The position numbers were made by a program, and so were the translations under genes. Positions 45,590 to 54,912 of a DNA stretch of 64,000 nucleotides are shown here, piece after piece (within the stretch, counting starts at the first letter, position 1; each line of letters begins with the position of its first letter). Source of the stretch: AP-15 sp963789025 (GTDB lineage: Bacteria > Pseudomonadota > Alphaproteobacteria > ATCC43930 > CGMCC-115725); NCBI GenBank assembly GCA_963789025.1, contig CAWBIT010000013.1, forward strand, positions 558,001-622,000. Reading direction: 5' to 3'. The notes below the pieces were generated by a model that did no database searches, was not told the origin of the DNA, and worked only from the letters and a program-made list of their open reading frames with translations.

Positions 45590-45973
45590 GCGACCGCAAC
45601 GCGGTGCGAGGGCGTAGTCGACAGTTCGTTGGCGATGCGGCGATGCTCGTATTCGGTTTGCCGTCGCCTTCGCCGAATCATGCCAAAAGGGTGCGCCCGA
45701 GCAAATCGACTGGTGCGCGCGACCTTTCAAAGTGCGCGCTCCAAGCGGCTGCCAATTCCGCCCGTCTACCCTTTCCCCGGCCGCGGCGAGGAAGGCGCGG
45801 GAGACGACGAGCGACAGTCCAACCGCCTTCGCTTCCTGTTCAAGCCGCGCTGCGACATTGACGGTGTCGCCGAGAACCGTGAACTCGAGCCGCGTCTCGT
45901 CGCCGACCACCCCGCAGAACGCGTCGCCGACGCGATGATACCTGCAACACCAGGGCTGTCGATCTCGCGGCAA
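45590..45973. pseudogene. Adenylate/guanylate cyclase relic split by an inversion
   Basis: On the plus strand FVGDAAMLVFGLPSPSPNHA (45620-45690) is the metal-binding middle of a class III cyclase domain. On the minus strand DAFCGVVGDETRLEFTVLGD and TVNVAARLEQEAKAVG (45770-45950) is its C-terminal half, followed by LGARTLKGRAHQ. The two halves face each other, so an inversion breakpoint lies near 45700-45730. Confidence 0.65.
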
Positions 45974-45983
45974 AACCCGGCGT

Positions 45984-46568
45984 TCAGAATGCGGTCGCGC
46001 GCGCTGCCTTTAGCGCCCGGGTCCACCACAACAGGTCGTCGATCATAGTCCTCGCGGATGCCTCAAGCTCTGCTAATCCCGCGTCCACATCGCCGCTCTG
46101 GAAGTGGGCCCAGAGGGTCGCGACAGGAATGTGGACGGACGACCGAACCGGGGCGAGCTGAAGCTCTATCGCGGTTTCGCGGAGCTGCTGGACGCTGCGA
46201 GCGCCCGCGGCCGAGCCATAACTCACAAAAGCAGCCGCCTTACGGTTCCATTCCGGATAGACCCAGTCGAGCGCGTTCTTGAGCACTGCCGCGGGACCGT
46301 AGTTATATTCCGGTGTGACGAAGATAAAGCCGTCCGAGCGGGCGATTTCGGCAGTCCACCTCGTGACCACTTCATTCTCGTAAGGGGGGCGGCCCGGCAT
46401 CGCGGGTGGCACGGGCTGGTCGAAGAAAGGCATTGGAAAGTCCCTGAGATCGAGTAGCTGCGCTTCGATGCCGTCAAGATTCTTGAGGTGTTGAAAAATC
46501 CACCGCGCCGGCCTTTCCGAAAAACGACCCTGGCGGGTGCTCCCGACGATCACGGAAATAACGGTCAT
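45984..46568 (-). CDS. NADPH-dependent FMN reductase
   Basis: ATG 46568 (MTVISVIVGSTRQGRFSERP) gives the flavodoxin-like FMN loop GSTRQGRFS. FVTPEYNYGPAAVLKNALDW is the family signature, then FVSYGSAAGARSVQQLRETA. About 194 residues. It reduces FMN or quinones with NADPH. It is divergent from the HxlR gene at 46761, the usual arrangement for a redox-sensing repressor and its target. It is an intact pair inside a relic zone. Confidence 0.92.
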   Translation of the reverse strand: MTVISVIVGSTRQGRFSERPARWIFQHLKNLDGIEAQLLDLRDFPMPFFDQPVPPAMPGRPPYENEVVTRWTAEIARSDGFIFVTPEYNYGPAAVLKNALDWVYPEWNRKAAAFVSYGSAAGARSVQQLRETAIELQLAPVRSSVHIPVATLWAHFQSGDVDAGLAELEASARTMIDDLLWWTRALKAARATAF

Positions 46569-46760
46569 GTTTTGCTGATCCTGCACCGGTTAAGCAAAGG
46601 TTTCGACCTCAGGTCATTCGCGCGAGCGAGACCCGTAGGGCACACAGTCCACGCCTCCGCGGACTCAGGCCCGCTACGTATAAAACTGTGCCCGAGGCTA
46701 GGTGAGTAACCGTGATACGGTGTACAAGAAGGCACATATTTGGTACCGGAGCACACACAG

Positions 46761-47135
46761 GTGACCGTCCGCCTTCCCGATCTCGCGAGCGAGGATTGCC
46801 GTGCCGTCAGTTCGGTACTGGCGCGTGTCGGCGACAAATGGAGCGTCCTGATCATCGTGCTGTTGGGCGACGGCCCGAAGCGCTTCAACGAGATCAAACG
46901 GCTGGTTGGCGGCATTTCCCAGAGAATGCTCACCCTGACGCTTCGAGGATTAGAACGGGACGGTTTGGTGAAGCGAACACAATTCCCGACGATCCCGCCG
47001 CGCGTCGAGTACGAGTTGACCCAGCTCGGGCGATCCTTGTGGGAAGCTGTCAAGCCGCTCGGCGAGTGGGCGCAGGGTCATGTAAAGCATATCAGCAGGG
47101 CACGCGCCGCCTTTGACAAGAAAACCACCACCTAA
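46761..47135 (+). CDS. HxlR-family transcriptional regulator
   Basis: The frame opens at a TTG at 46740; GTG 46761 with GGAG upstream gives the family's usual length. CRAVSSVLARVGDKWSVLII with the conserved Cys, RFNEIKRLVGGISQRMLTLT and YELTQLGRSLWEAVKPLGEW are diagnostic. It is likely the repressor of the divergent FMN reductase, sensing quinones or aldehydes through the Cys. Confidence 0.9.
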   Translation: MTVRLPDLASEDCRAVSSVLARVGDKWSVLIIVLLGDGPKRFNEIKRLVGGISQRMLTLTLRGLERDGLVKRTQFPTIPPRVEYELTQLGRSLWEAVKPLGEWAQGHVKHISRARAAFDKKTTT

Positions 47136-47439
47136 CTCGAACACCCGTCTTCCGATATCAATCACTGACCGGACGCAAAGCACCGGGGCCATTCCTTCTA
47201 ATTTTGAACCCGATGCGGTCATTCCGCGCGTTCCCCTGAGGTCGCCCGCCGCGGATCGCGAACTGACGATCCGCTGCTGCAACTCGGGCGATGCCTTCTC
47301 GCCGAAAGCCGAAAGCGGACCTCGCGACTGAGATCGCGACCGGCACGTGAGGAGGCGTGAAATAACCTACAAGATTAGCGGCGGATGTTTGCGCGGGAGC
47401 GACTAGACTAAGACTAACCTCCGACCTCGGTTCCCAATA

Positions 47440-47987
47440 GCGCTGAAATGGAGTCGATTTCGGACGACAAGGCCGGCTTCCTTTTTCATCGAGCAAAGCT
47501 CGGCAGATACCCATCACAACAACCTTTCGACGGCAGGTTGCGTGCACCCGTGTGCCGGTCGCGTGATAGAGGGCGTTGGCGATCGCTGGCGCCACGGGTA
47601 CGGCGGCCAGCTCACCCAGGCTTTTGCGCAGCGGGGTCGCTTCCTCGTCGAATTCCCCGAGGAACAGGATGTCGAGCTCTGGGATATCCGCGTTCGTCGT
47701 TACGAGATAGCCGGAATAATTGCGGTTGAGGAAGCGGCCCATTACGAGGTCGGTCTCCGATTGCTCCAAGAGAGCTTGTCCGGCACCCCCAATAATGCCG
47801 CCAATCGCCTGGCTGCGCGCCGTCTTGGGATTGATTATCCGGCCGGTATCATAGGCACCGACAAAGCCGCTAAGGCGCACCAGTCCAAGATCCGGGTCGA
47901 CGCGCACCTCGGCAAGCACCGCAGAGAAGCTGAAGACGGCCTTCGGGCCCTGCGCCTCCTCGACTGGATCGTAGTCCCCATCCGCCA
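47440..47987 (-). pseudogene. Xanthine-dehydrogenase-type molybdopterin subunit, C-terminal relic
   Basis: AVFSFSAVLAEVRVDPDLGL, GAYDTGRIINPKTARSQAIG, GGIIGGAGQALLEQSETDLV and PVAPAIANALYHATGTRVHA are the end of the large Mo-cofactor subunit of aldehyde oxidase/XDH enzymes. About 170 of 700 or more residues remain. The 5' side ends at the MITE at 47992, and no upstream part is found beyond it. Confidence 0.8.
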
Positions 47988-48099
47988 CTAGCAGGGTGCT
48001 GAAAAAGGCTGCGAGTGAGTTGGAAACCCACCGACAACCGAATTCACCGTCATTCCCGCGAAAGCTCATTGCTGTCCGGGATTTTGTGGCGGATTGGGT

Positions 48100-49375
48100 T
48101 CATTGGAAGGCGAAGCAGGTTTGCGGGTTGGGCGGGCGCAACGCCGGTGGTTTGGGCGGCGGGGTTGCGTGCTCACGCAAGCTGAACGGGCCAAAGAGGC
48201 CGAGTTTGAGGCGGGTGAGGAGCAGCGCGGTGCTGTCCTTGAACGAGCGGGCTGCGGTCTGATGCAGGATGCGCAGCAGCAGGAAGGCGATCAGCGCAAC
48301 ATAGATCTGGATGCGCACGGCGTTTTCACTGCGGCCCAGAAAGCGGCGGATCTTGAGGTTCTGCTTGAGCCACTTGAACAGCAGCTCAATGTCCCAGCGC
48401 TCTTTGTAGAGCTGGGCGATGTCGGTGGCGGAGCGCTCGACGTCATTTGTGAGCAGATGCAGCGGCTGGTCGTGATCGGGGCGGGCGACGGTGATCTCGC
48501 GCAGCTCAGTCTGGTAAAGCGGGTTGATGGGCGCGCCGCCGCGCGGCTGGCGATGGCCGATCTTGAGCCGGCGGTCGGCCAAGATCCCGTCGCCCGAGGC
48601 GGGCTGCTCGCGGATGTCACGGCATTGCGCGTTGCGCTTGCGCCGGGTGACAAAAACGGCGCCGGCGTCGATGATTTGCGACCACCAGCGGTAATCGGTA
48701 TAGCCCTTGTCAAAGACGTAAGTGGCGCCCTTTTCCAGCGGGATGGCGCGGCCGGCCACGACCCCCGCTTTCGCGAGGGCAGGCTTATCGACCTTGGCCG
48801 AGGTCACGTCGAACCACACCGGCCGGCGCTGCCGCAAATCGTAGAGCAGGTGCAACTTCAGCCCGCGTGCGGGCATTGGCCTCAGCCCACGGGAAGCCAT
48901 CGCCCTTGAGCGGGATCGGCGTGGCGTCGAGCAGCCGAATCAGAGCCTCGCCCTCACTGCGCAAGGCGCCTGCGGCCACCGGGATCAGCGTTAGCGCGAT
49001 GTCGCGGAACACCGCCGCCGGCCGCTCGGTATTGGCGTCCGCCAGCGTCGAGCGGCACGGCGCGCGCAGATTGAGGTGGTAAAACCAGCGGCTGTGCGCG
49101 CCCAGCCCGGTGATGATCTGGCGCAGGCTGGTCAATCCCGCCAGCTGCGCGAACAGCAGGCTCTTCAGATGCCGCTCGCAGGTCCAGGCGTTGTCGCCGC
49201 GGCCGACGCCGCGATCACCATCATGCGCCGCCACGGCGCGGGCGATGACCCGACGATCCAGCGGTTCCAACAGACGCTGAAACGCGGTAGGGGTATAGGG
49301 CACGGCAGACCTCAAAATCATGTTTGGCGACACGATTTTGGCCCAAGATCTAGGGTTTGTCTGCCGTGCACTCAT
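48100..49375 (-). pseudogene. IS4-family transposase, frameshifted
   Basis: ATG 49375 (MSARQTNPRSWAKI) opens a DUF4372-type N-terminus (RRVIARAVAAHDGDRGVGRG, LTSLRQIITGLGAHSRWFYH) and LLDATPIPLKGDGFPWAEAN with the first catalytic Asp. Near 48868 the frame shifts (NARTR then GLKLHLLYDLRQRRPVWFDV) into YVFDKGYTDYRWWSQI (second Asp) and LYKERWDIELLFKWLKQNLK (Glu in the YREK-like motif). A 26-bp palindromic stretch at 48761-48786 adds PALAKAG in frame. Confidence 0.85.
48761..48786. repeat. Short palindromic insert (copy in IS4 transposase)
   Basis: ACCCCCGCTTTCGCGAGGGC then AGGCTT, an imperfect palindrome around TTCGCGAG. 24 of 25 bases match 61867-61891 inside an unrelated IS630 transposase. 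Confidence 0.75.
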
Positions 49376-49647
49376 CCCTCCGCACAAAATCCCGGACAGC
49401 AATGCGCGCAAGCGGGAATCCATCTAAATCAGCGGGTTATGGATTCCGGCTCTCCGCTTTGCTACGGCCGGAATGCCGGATATTTTAGGACATCGGGCAT
49501 TTTTCAGCACCCTGCTAGTGTAGAGAGCTCATTACGCGCCAGCAGCTCGGTATGGGTAATGTTCAGGTTTTTTCCTGCCGGCGCCAGCCTGCCGGCGACG
49601 AGGATGTCTTCGGACGCTGTGCCCGCAAAGGGCCGACATCGTCGCAG

Positions 49648-50179
49648 AGGGCTTCGACGCCGGTATTCGCACGAGGGATGTAGTTCCGGGTGACATGATC
49701 GCGGTCCCGTTTGGCGCTGACCAGCGCTTTCTGGTAGTGGGATCGCCGGCCTATTTTGAGAAGAATCCGCCTCCGCGGACCCCCGGCGATCTGATGCGAC
49801 ACCATTGCATCCGAGCCCGCTTGCCGAGTGGCGCCATCTATCGCTGGGAGTTTGCACAACGCTCGGAAACGCTCACTATCGACGTTCCGGCGTGCTCACG
49901 CTCGATGAACCGACCCTGGCGCGAGAAGCGGCGGTGGCGGGCGCTGGCCTCGCCTACATGCGGGAGGCGTGGATCGCACAAGATGTCGCTGCGGGTCGTT
50001 TGGTCAGCGTGCTGAACGAGTGGATGCCTTCGTCTCCCGGCTTATGCCTCTATTACCCAGGGCGGCGGAATGTTCCAGCCAGTCTGCGGGCCTTCATCGA
50101 TGTCATTCGGGAGATCAAACCGCCCGCAGACGATGAGATCACCGGAGTGGCTAGAGGTGATGGCGTCAGCCCCGAATGA
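49648..50179 (+). pseudogene. LysR effector-domain relic
   Basis: ADIVAEGFDAGIRTRDVVPG, MIAVPFGADQRFLVVGSPAY, LPSGAIYRWEFAQRSETLTI, then a shift near 49890, then LAREAAVAGAGLAYMREAWI and GRLVSVLNEWMPSSPGLCLY to RAFIDVIREIK. This is the substrate-binding half of a LysR regulator without its HTH. It is related to the scrambled pieces at 45060 on the opposite strand. Confidence 0.75.
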
Positions 50180-50244
50180 ACCGTGCTCGTGATGGGCGAG
50201 GTGCGGAGCGGGAGTGCTTGACGCGATGGCTCTCGAATCTGGCC

Positions 50245-50367
50245 CTATATTCCGCCCATCCAATCCGGGGCGGCGGCTTGATCATCTATACACCGCTTTT
50301 TCACGGCCTTGAGCTCAATTCCGGACGTGCCGCCGGTGATGTCGGCAATTTCGTTTGAGAGCTTCAT
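50245..50367 (-). pseudogene. SDR N-terminal relic
   Basis: ATG 50367 behind AGGAG reads MKLSNEIADITGGTSGIELK and then leaves the family. The Rossmann loop has Glu where the third Gly is expected. Only about 20 residues are SDR-like. Confidence 0.5.
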
Positions 50368-50594
50368 AGTCATTCTCCTGGTCGAAATTTTGTGACTTTT
50401 CTCGAGCCGTCGCGCGTCGACGGGCAGGCTGCTACTTCCGCATGACAACATTGCTCTTCTCACCTGCCTGCTGATCGATGACGAGCAACTTCAGCGGCCG
50501 ATCATCGAGGTTAACAGCTTGACGCCACTGTCCAATCGCTTCGATGTGAAGGGCCATATATCCCCGACCGATGTGCGTTAATGAGCAGCCGGCG

Positions 50595-51365
50595 ATGGCG
50601 AACAGGAAGGGAAGTCAGAGTTGGGACAACCTTCGATATTTTTTGGCGGTCGCACGGACGGGGACACTTTCGGCTGCGGCCGAGCAGCTCGGAACAGAAC
50701 ACACGACGGTAGCACGCCACATTCACGCGCTCGAGGAAGAGCTGAACAGCCGCCTCTTCCACAGGAGCAACAGCGGCTATGGACTGACGGAAGCGGGGGA
50801 ACGGCTGTTTGCCGGGGGCGAAGCGGTTGAGAGAGCCTACGCCTACGCAAAGACTGCTGCGAACAGCGAAGAACAGACGATCAGCGGGACGGTTCGCATC
50901 GGCACACCCGATGGGTTGGGCAGCCTGTTCCTGGCGCCACGCGTGCGGGTGCTCACCGATCGGCATCCCAAGCTCGAAATCGAAATTTTAACCACCGCAA
51001 GGAGACAATTCAGCCTGCTGAAGCGAGAAGCGGATATCGCTATCGGCCTCTCGAGGCCGCAGCACATGCGCGTCGTCTCCAGGCGCCTCACCGATTACCG
51101 GCTGTATGTCTACGGCTCGCTGGCCTATCTGGAAAATGCAGCGCCGATCGTCACAGTGCAGGATCTCAAGATGGTTGTCCATCGCTGTGATACTGATCGG
51201 CGGAAAGCTGAACGCCGAGATGGAGCACCAGACCGCGCAGGATTCGACGGAAGGTGCACCGGAGCCAATCGGGGCGCGGCGAGCAAAAATGGCCGATACG
51301 GTCGGACCCGCTCGGTCGCGAGCTTCCGGGACGGTTTTGCGGCTCGAGAGCGCGCCGGCCGGTGA
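50595..51365 (+). pseudogene. LysR-family regulator, C-terminal part lost
   Basis: ATG 50595 (MANRKGSQSWDNLRYFLAVA) begins a good HTH (LSAAAEQLGTEHTTVARHIH, ALEEELNSRLFHRSNSGYGL) and half an effector domain (GTVRIGTPDGLGSLFLAPRV, FSLLKREADIAIGLSRP). After VTVQDLKMVV near 51178 the reading no longer resembles the family; about 100 residues are missing. The DNA-binding half could still be made. Confidence 0.75.
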
Positions 51366-51505
51366 GCGCTTTGCGATGCGTCTCAGCGCTCCCGGAACCG
51401 TTAGTTGCCGAAAGCAACAAGTACAATGAGCCTAGAAAGTTGGAACGAATGCCCAATCGTTCCAACTTTCAAATTCACGGGTAACTCTCTAAGCCATTGA
51501 TTTAC

Positions 51506-51581
<76 letters not shown>

Positions 51582-51664
51582 ACGGCGGAGCGCTCTATAT
51601 CAAGGCGTGCATGGCTTGTCGATACCCGACACCCAAATCCCTTCCTCTGAGCTATGTTTCGCAA

Positions 51665-52312
51665 ATGTCGCCGAGAGCTGCGCGCAAGTTTGATGCGGTC
51701 CTTTTCGACTTGTTGACCGCGCTGCTTGATTCTTGGGCCTTGTGGAACCTTGTCGCCGGGACCCCGGAATACGGACGCAAGTGGCGCGCCGCCTATTTGC
51801 GCCGCACCTACGAGACCGGCCCGTACCGTCCCTACGAAGGGGTCGTCGCCGAGGCCGCGGTCGAGGTCGGGCTTTCAGCAACCCTGGCGGCACAGCTCGC
51901 CGCTGGCTGCGGCGCGCTCGAGCCGTGGCCGGAGGTCCGCGAAGTCCTCGGCGCGCTGCGCCGCGAAGGGGCGGCGCTGGGCGTCGTCACGAACTGCTCC
52001 GAGGAACTCGCGGCGAAAGCGGTCGCGTGCACCGGCATCGATTTCGATGTCGTTGTCACAGCCGAGCGCGCCGGTTTCTACAAGCCCGACCCACGACCAT
52101 ACAAGATGGCGCTCGACGAGCTGGGTCTGGCGCCATGCCGGTGCCTGTTCGTCGCCGGCTCCGCCTACGACCTGTTCGGCACGAGTAAAGTCGGTCTGCG
52201 GACTTATTGGCACGACCGCATTGGCATGACGCCGCCATCCAATGCACCCGAGCCCATCGCGCACCACCTCTCGCTGTACCCACTCCTCGAATTGGTGCGA
52301 CCTGTCGCGTAG
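51665..52312 (+). CDS. HAD-superfamily hydrolase (2-haloacid-dehalogenase-like)
   Basis: ATG 51665 (MSPRAARKFDAVLFDLLTAL) has the nucleophile Asp in VLFD. Motif II is VVTNCSEE, Lys of motif III is in FYKPDPRPYKMALDELG, and FVAGSAYDLFGTSKVG carries motif IV with an Asp. About 215 residues with a helical cap. The substrate may be a haloacid or a phosphate ester. Confidence 0.85.
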   Translation: MSPRAARKFDAVLFDLLTALLDSWALWNLVAGTPEYGRKWRAAYLRRTYETGPYRPYEGVVAEAAVEVGLSATLAAQLAAGCGALEPWPEVREVLGALRREGAALGVVTNCSEELAAKAVACTGIDFDVVVTAERAGFYKPDPRPYKMALDELGLAPCRCLFVAGSAYDLFGTSKVGLRTYWHDRIGMTPPSNAPEPIAHHLSLYPLLELVRPVA

Positions 52313-52317
52313 AGGGA

Positions 52318-52692
52318 TTACTCCGGCAGGCGGGTGGATTGCCAGGTCACCATCTGCCACTGGCCGCCCTTGTTGGCGTAGACGTCGGTGAAGCGGACGC
52401 TGAAGCTGTTCGGGCGGCCCTGCGACATGACGCTGATGCGGCACGCGCCGGTCAATACCACCGCATCGCCCAGATCCTGAGCCTTGACGTCGCAGGGCTC
52501 GACTGCGGTGTAGACCGTCGACCCCAACTCCATGTTGCCCATCAGGCTCTGCTTGGTGTCGAGGCGCGCCGATGAGTGGGTGTAGATAAGATCATCGGAC
52601 AGCAGCGTCTTCAGTGTCGCGATGTCTTTTTGCGCCATCGCCGTCATGCGCTTTTTGTCGAGGTCGATGATCTTTTGCCCATTACCTGCCAT
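52318..52692 (-). CDS. NTF2-like (DUF4440/SnoaL-type) protein
   Basis: 124 residues: IIDLDKKRMTAMAQKDIATL, LLSDDLIYTHSSARLDTKQS, TDVYANKGGQWQMVTWQSTR. The cone-shaped NTF2 fold of DUF4440 proteins binds small ligands; some are isomerases. It follows the oxidoreductase at 52705 by 12 nt and is probably in the same operon. Confidence 0.88.
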   Translation of the reverse strand: MAGNGQKIIDLDKKRMTAMAQKDIATLKTLLSDDLIYTHSSARLDTKQSLMGNMELGSTVYTAVEPCDVKAQDLGDAVVLTGACRISVMSQGRPNSFSVRFTDVYANKGGQWQMVTWQSTRLPE

Positions 52693-52704
52693 TTGTCTCT
52701 CCTT

Positions 52705-53637
52705 TCAACGGGTTTCGAGGACCAGCTTGCCGCGCAGGTGGCGGCTTTCGCTGACCCGGTGAGCCTCCGCCGCGTCGGCGAGCTTATAGCGGGTGATCGC
52801 CGGCGGCGATACCGCGCCGGCTTCGAGCAATGCCAGCATCCGTTCGAGATGCGCGCGGTCACGCGCCACACCGGGACGCAGCACTTGCACATCCTTTCGG
52901 GTCGGCTGAAACCCGGCGGGCGCCGGCGCGATCCACACCAGCCGGCCGCCCGGCTTCAGCACCTCATAGGAGCGGATTTGGACATTGCCGCCGACCGTGT
53001 CGAATACGACGTCGCAGTCGGTAACGACCTCGGTGAAGTCCTCCTTGTTGTAGTCGACAACCCGGTCGGCGCCCAAATGACTGACATAATCGTGGTTGCG
53101 GGCGCTTGCCGTCGTGATCACCGTCGCGCCGAGATGCTTGGCGAGCTGGATCGCAAAGCCGGCGACGCCACCCGCGCCACCCTGGATCAGGATGGTTTCG
53201 CCGGGTTTGAGCTTGGCCGTGTCTTCGAGCGCCCAGAGCGCGGTCAGGCTGGTCAATGCCATCGCGGCGGCCTCGGCGTGACCAAGACTGGCGGGCTTCT
53301 TGGCGATGATCGCCGCGTTGATCGCGATCTTTTCCGCGTAGGCCCCCTCGATCCCCTGGTCGCAAACCCCGAATACCGGGTCGCCGATCCGCAAATCCGT
53401 GACGCCAGGACCGACCGCGCTGACCACGCCCGAGAAGTCGCGGCCGAGGATATGCGGGAGCTTGACGCCGCTGCCGCTGTAGGCGCCGCCGCCGAGCCGC
53501 ACCTTGTAATCCGCCGCATTGACGCTGGCGGCGTGGATGTCGACGACAACCTCGCCCGGTCCGGCGACCGGGTCGGCCACCTCGGCCAAGTGTAACACTT
53601 CCGGCCCGCCATGCTTGTCGAACAGCACCGCCTTCAT
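52705..53637 (-). CDS. MDR-family NADP-dependent quinone oxidoreductase
   Basis: 310 residues: MKAVLFDKHGGPEVLHLAEV, the GroES domain (HILGRDFSGVVSAVGPGVTD) and the NADPH loop LIQGGAGGVAGFAIQLAKHL. No zinc-ligand cluster. Zeta-crystallin/QOR type, reducing quinones or enones. Confidence 0.92.
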   Translation of the reverse strand: MKAVLFDKHGGPEVLHLAEVADPVAGPGEVVVDIHAASVNAADYKVRLGGGAYSGSGVKLPHILGRDFSGVVSAVGPGVTDLRIGDPVFGVCDQGIEGAYAEKIAINAAIIAKKPASLGHAEAAAMALTSLTALWALEDTAKLKPGETILIQGGAGGVAGFAIQLAKHLGATVITTASARNHDYVSHLGADRVVDYNKEDFTEVVTDCDVVFDTVGGNVQIRSYEVLKPGGRLVWIAPAPAGFQPTRKDVQVLRPGVARDRAHLERMLALLEAGAVSPPAITRYKLADAAEAHRVSESRHLRGKLVLETR

Positions 53638-53750
53638 GGCCTTCTCCCCATGGCCTTCTCCGTGTACAAGCGATCTTCGCCTGACCCATAGATCTTCATG
53701 ACGAGGGTAGCAAGCACAGCCGCCGCCTGGATCGAATGTGAGGAGCTGCG

Positions 53751-54260
53751 ATGATTACGCCCGCCTATGTCCGCACGATGGCCGCCTACAACGCCGAAAT
53801 GAACCGACGGCTGTACGCCGCCGCCGCGCGCCTCTCGGACGCTGAGCGGCGGCAGCCGCGCGGCGCCTTCTGGGGCTCGATCCACGGCACCCTCAACCAT
53901 CTCCTCTGGGGCGACCGGCAATGGATGTCGCGTTTCGACAGCTGGCCCAAACCGGATGTCGCGATCAAGCACAGTGCCGGCCTGATCGAGGATTTTGCGG
54001 CGCTCAGCGCGGCGCGCGAGGAGGCCGACGCTAAAATCTCGATCTGGGCGGGGAAAGTCGACGACGCCTGGATGGCCGGGGACCTGATCTGGTTCAGCGG
54101 CGCCGCCGGGCGCGAGATGCGCGCGCCAAAGGGCTTTTTGATCAGCCATTTCTTCAACCACGAGACCCATCACCGTGGCCAGGTGCACGCGATGCTGACT
54201 GCCGCCGGGCAGGAAACCGGCGACACCGATCTGTTCCTCTTGGTGCCGGAGCCGCTGTGA
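53751..54260 (+). CDS. DinB-family protein
   Basis: 169 residues, four-helix bundle. GTLNHLLWGDRQWMSRF gives the first His of the metal triad and FFNHETHHRGQVHAML the other two. DinB-like proteins include thiol transferases that use bacillithiol, mycothiol or glutathione. Its stop overlaps the GFA gene (TGATG). Confidence 0.9.
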   Translation: MITPAYVRTMAAYNAEMNRRLYAAAARLSDAERRQPRGAFWGSIHGTLNHLLWGDRQWMSRFDSWPKPDVAIKHSAGLIEDFAALSAAREEADAKISIWAGKVDDAWMAGDLIWFSGAAGREMRAPKGFLISHFFNHETHHRGQVHAMLTAAGQETGDTDLFLLVPEPL

Positions 54261-54637
54261 TGATCGAGACCTATGAGGGCGGGTGCCACTGCGGCCGGGT
54301 GCGCTTTCGGGTGCGCGCCGATCTGGCGGGGCTGCTCGAGTGCAACTGCTCGATCTGCACTAAAAAGGGCATCCTGCACCTGATCGTGCCGCCCGAACAG
54401 TTCGAGCTGTTGCAGGGCGAGGAGGACCTTGCGACCTACCAATTCAACACCAATACGGCGAAACACACATTCTGCCGGCATTGCGGCATCCATGCCTTTT
54501 ACGTGCCGCGCTCGGACCCCGATAAGATCAGTGTCAATGCCCGCTGTCTGAAGGGGATAGATCCGGCGGCGCTGAAGCCGACCAGCTTTTTCGACGGACG
54601 AGATTGGGAAGAGGCTCAAGCGGCGCGGCAAAAGTAG
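54260..54637 (+). CDS. GFA-family (glutathione-dependent formaldehyde-activating) protein
   Basis: ATG 54260. 125 residues with the zinc-binding Cys set of the GFA fold: GGCHCGRVRF, CNCSICTKKG and FCRHCGIHAF. GFA enzymes bind glutathione adducts such as S-hydroxymethylglutathione. Translational overlap with the DinB gene suggests a joint role in thiol chemistry. Confidence 0.92.
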   Translation: MIETYEGGCHCGRVRFRVRADLAGLLECNCSICTKKGILHLIVPPEQFELLQGEEDLATYQFNTNTAKHTFCRHCGIHAFYVPRSDPDKISVNARCLKGIDPAALKPTSFFDGRDWEEAQAARQK

Positions 54638-54912
54638 CTCGGAGCGCGTTCACAGTCTATCGCTCGGGCGCTACGTTATCGATTCGCTTCCCTCGCTATT
54701 ACCCTGTCTGAATAGCCGAACGGATTACCCCCGGTTCGCCGTAAAACGGCGCTCCTCTCCTGGTCTGCCGAAAAGCAAGACAGAAAAACTTGTCGTGCGG
54801 CGTGGTTGTCGCTAACGCGTGCTTGCGATGATCAACCAAGAGTGGGTACCGAATGGGATGCTCGAACGGGTCTGCCCGGTGGCTCGGATCGGTCGGAGCG
54901 CGCCGCCTCCAA
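54638..54912. other. Intergenic region before the lytic transglycosylase
   Basis: 275 bp without a supported gene. An upstream ATG at 54853 is in frame with the transglycosylase but would bury its lipoprotein signal, so I take this as leader. A hairpin-like GGTTCGCCGTAAAACGGCG lies at 54733 and could end the GFA transcript. Confidence 0.4.

Larger units (their letters stand above)
48067..49404 (-). mobile_element. IS4-like insertion sequence
   Basis: 1338 bp with perfect 22-bp inverted ends starting CATTGCTGTCCGGGATTTT at 48067-48088 and 49383-49404. It encodes a transposase on the minus strand in two overlapping frames. Confidence 0.9.
47992..49514. mobile_element. MITE copy 2 interrupted by an IS4-like element
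   Basis: CTAG at 47988-47991 and 49515-49518 flank ends CAGGGTGCTGAAAAAGG and, inverted, CAGGGTGCTGAAAAATG. The left 75 bp and right 110 bp together match the intact MITE at 23955-24129 in reverse orientation. The 1338-bp IS splits it, with about 10 bp (CGCGAAAGCT and CGCGCAAGCG) imperfectly repeated at the junctions. Confidence 0.85.
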
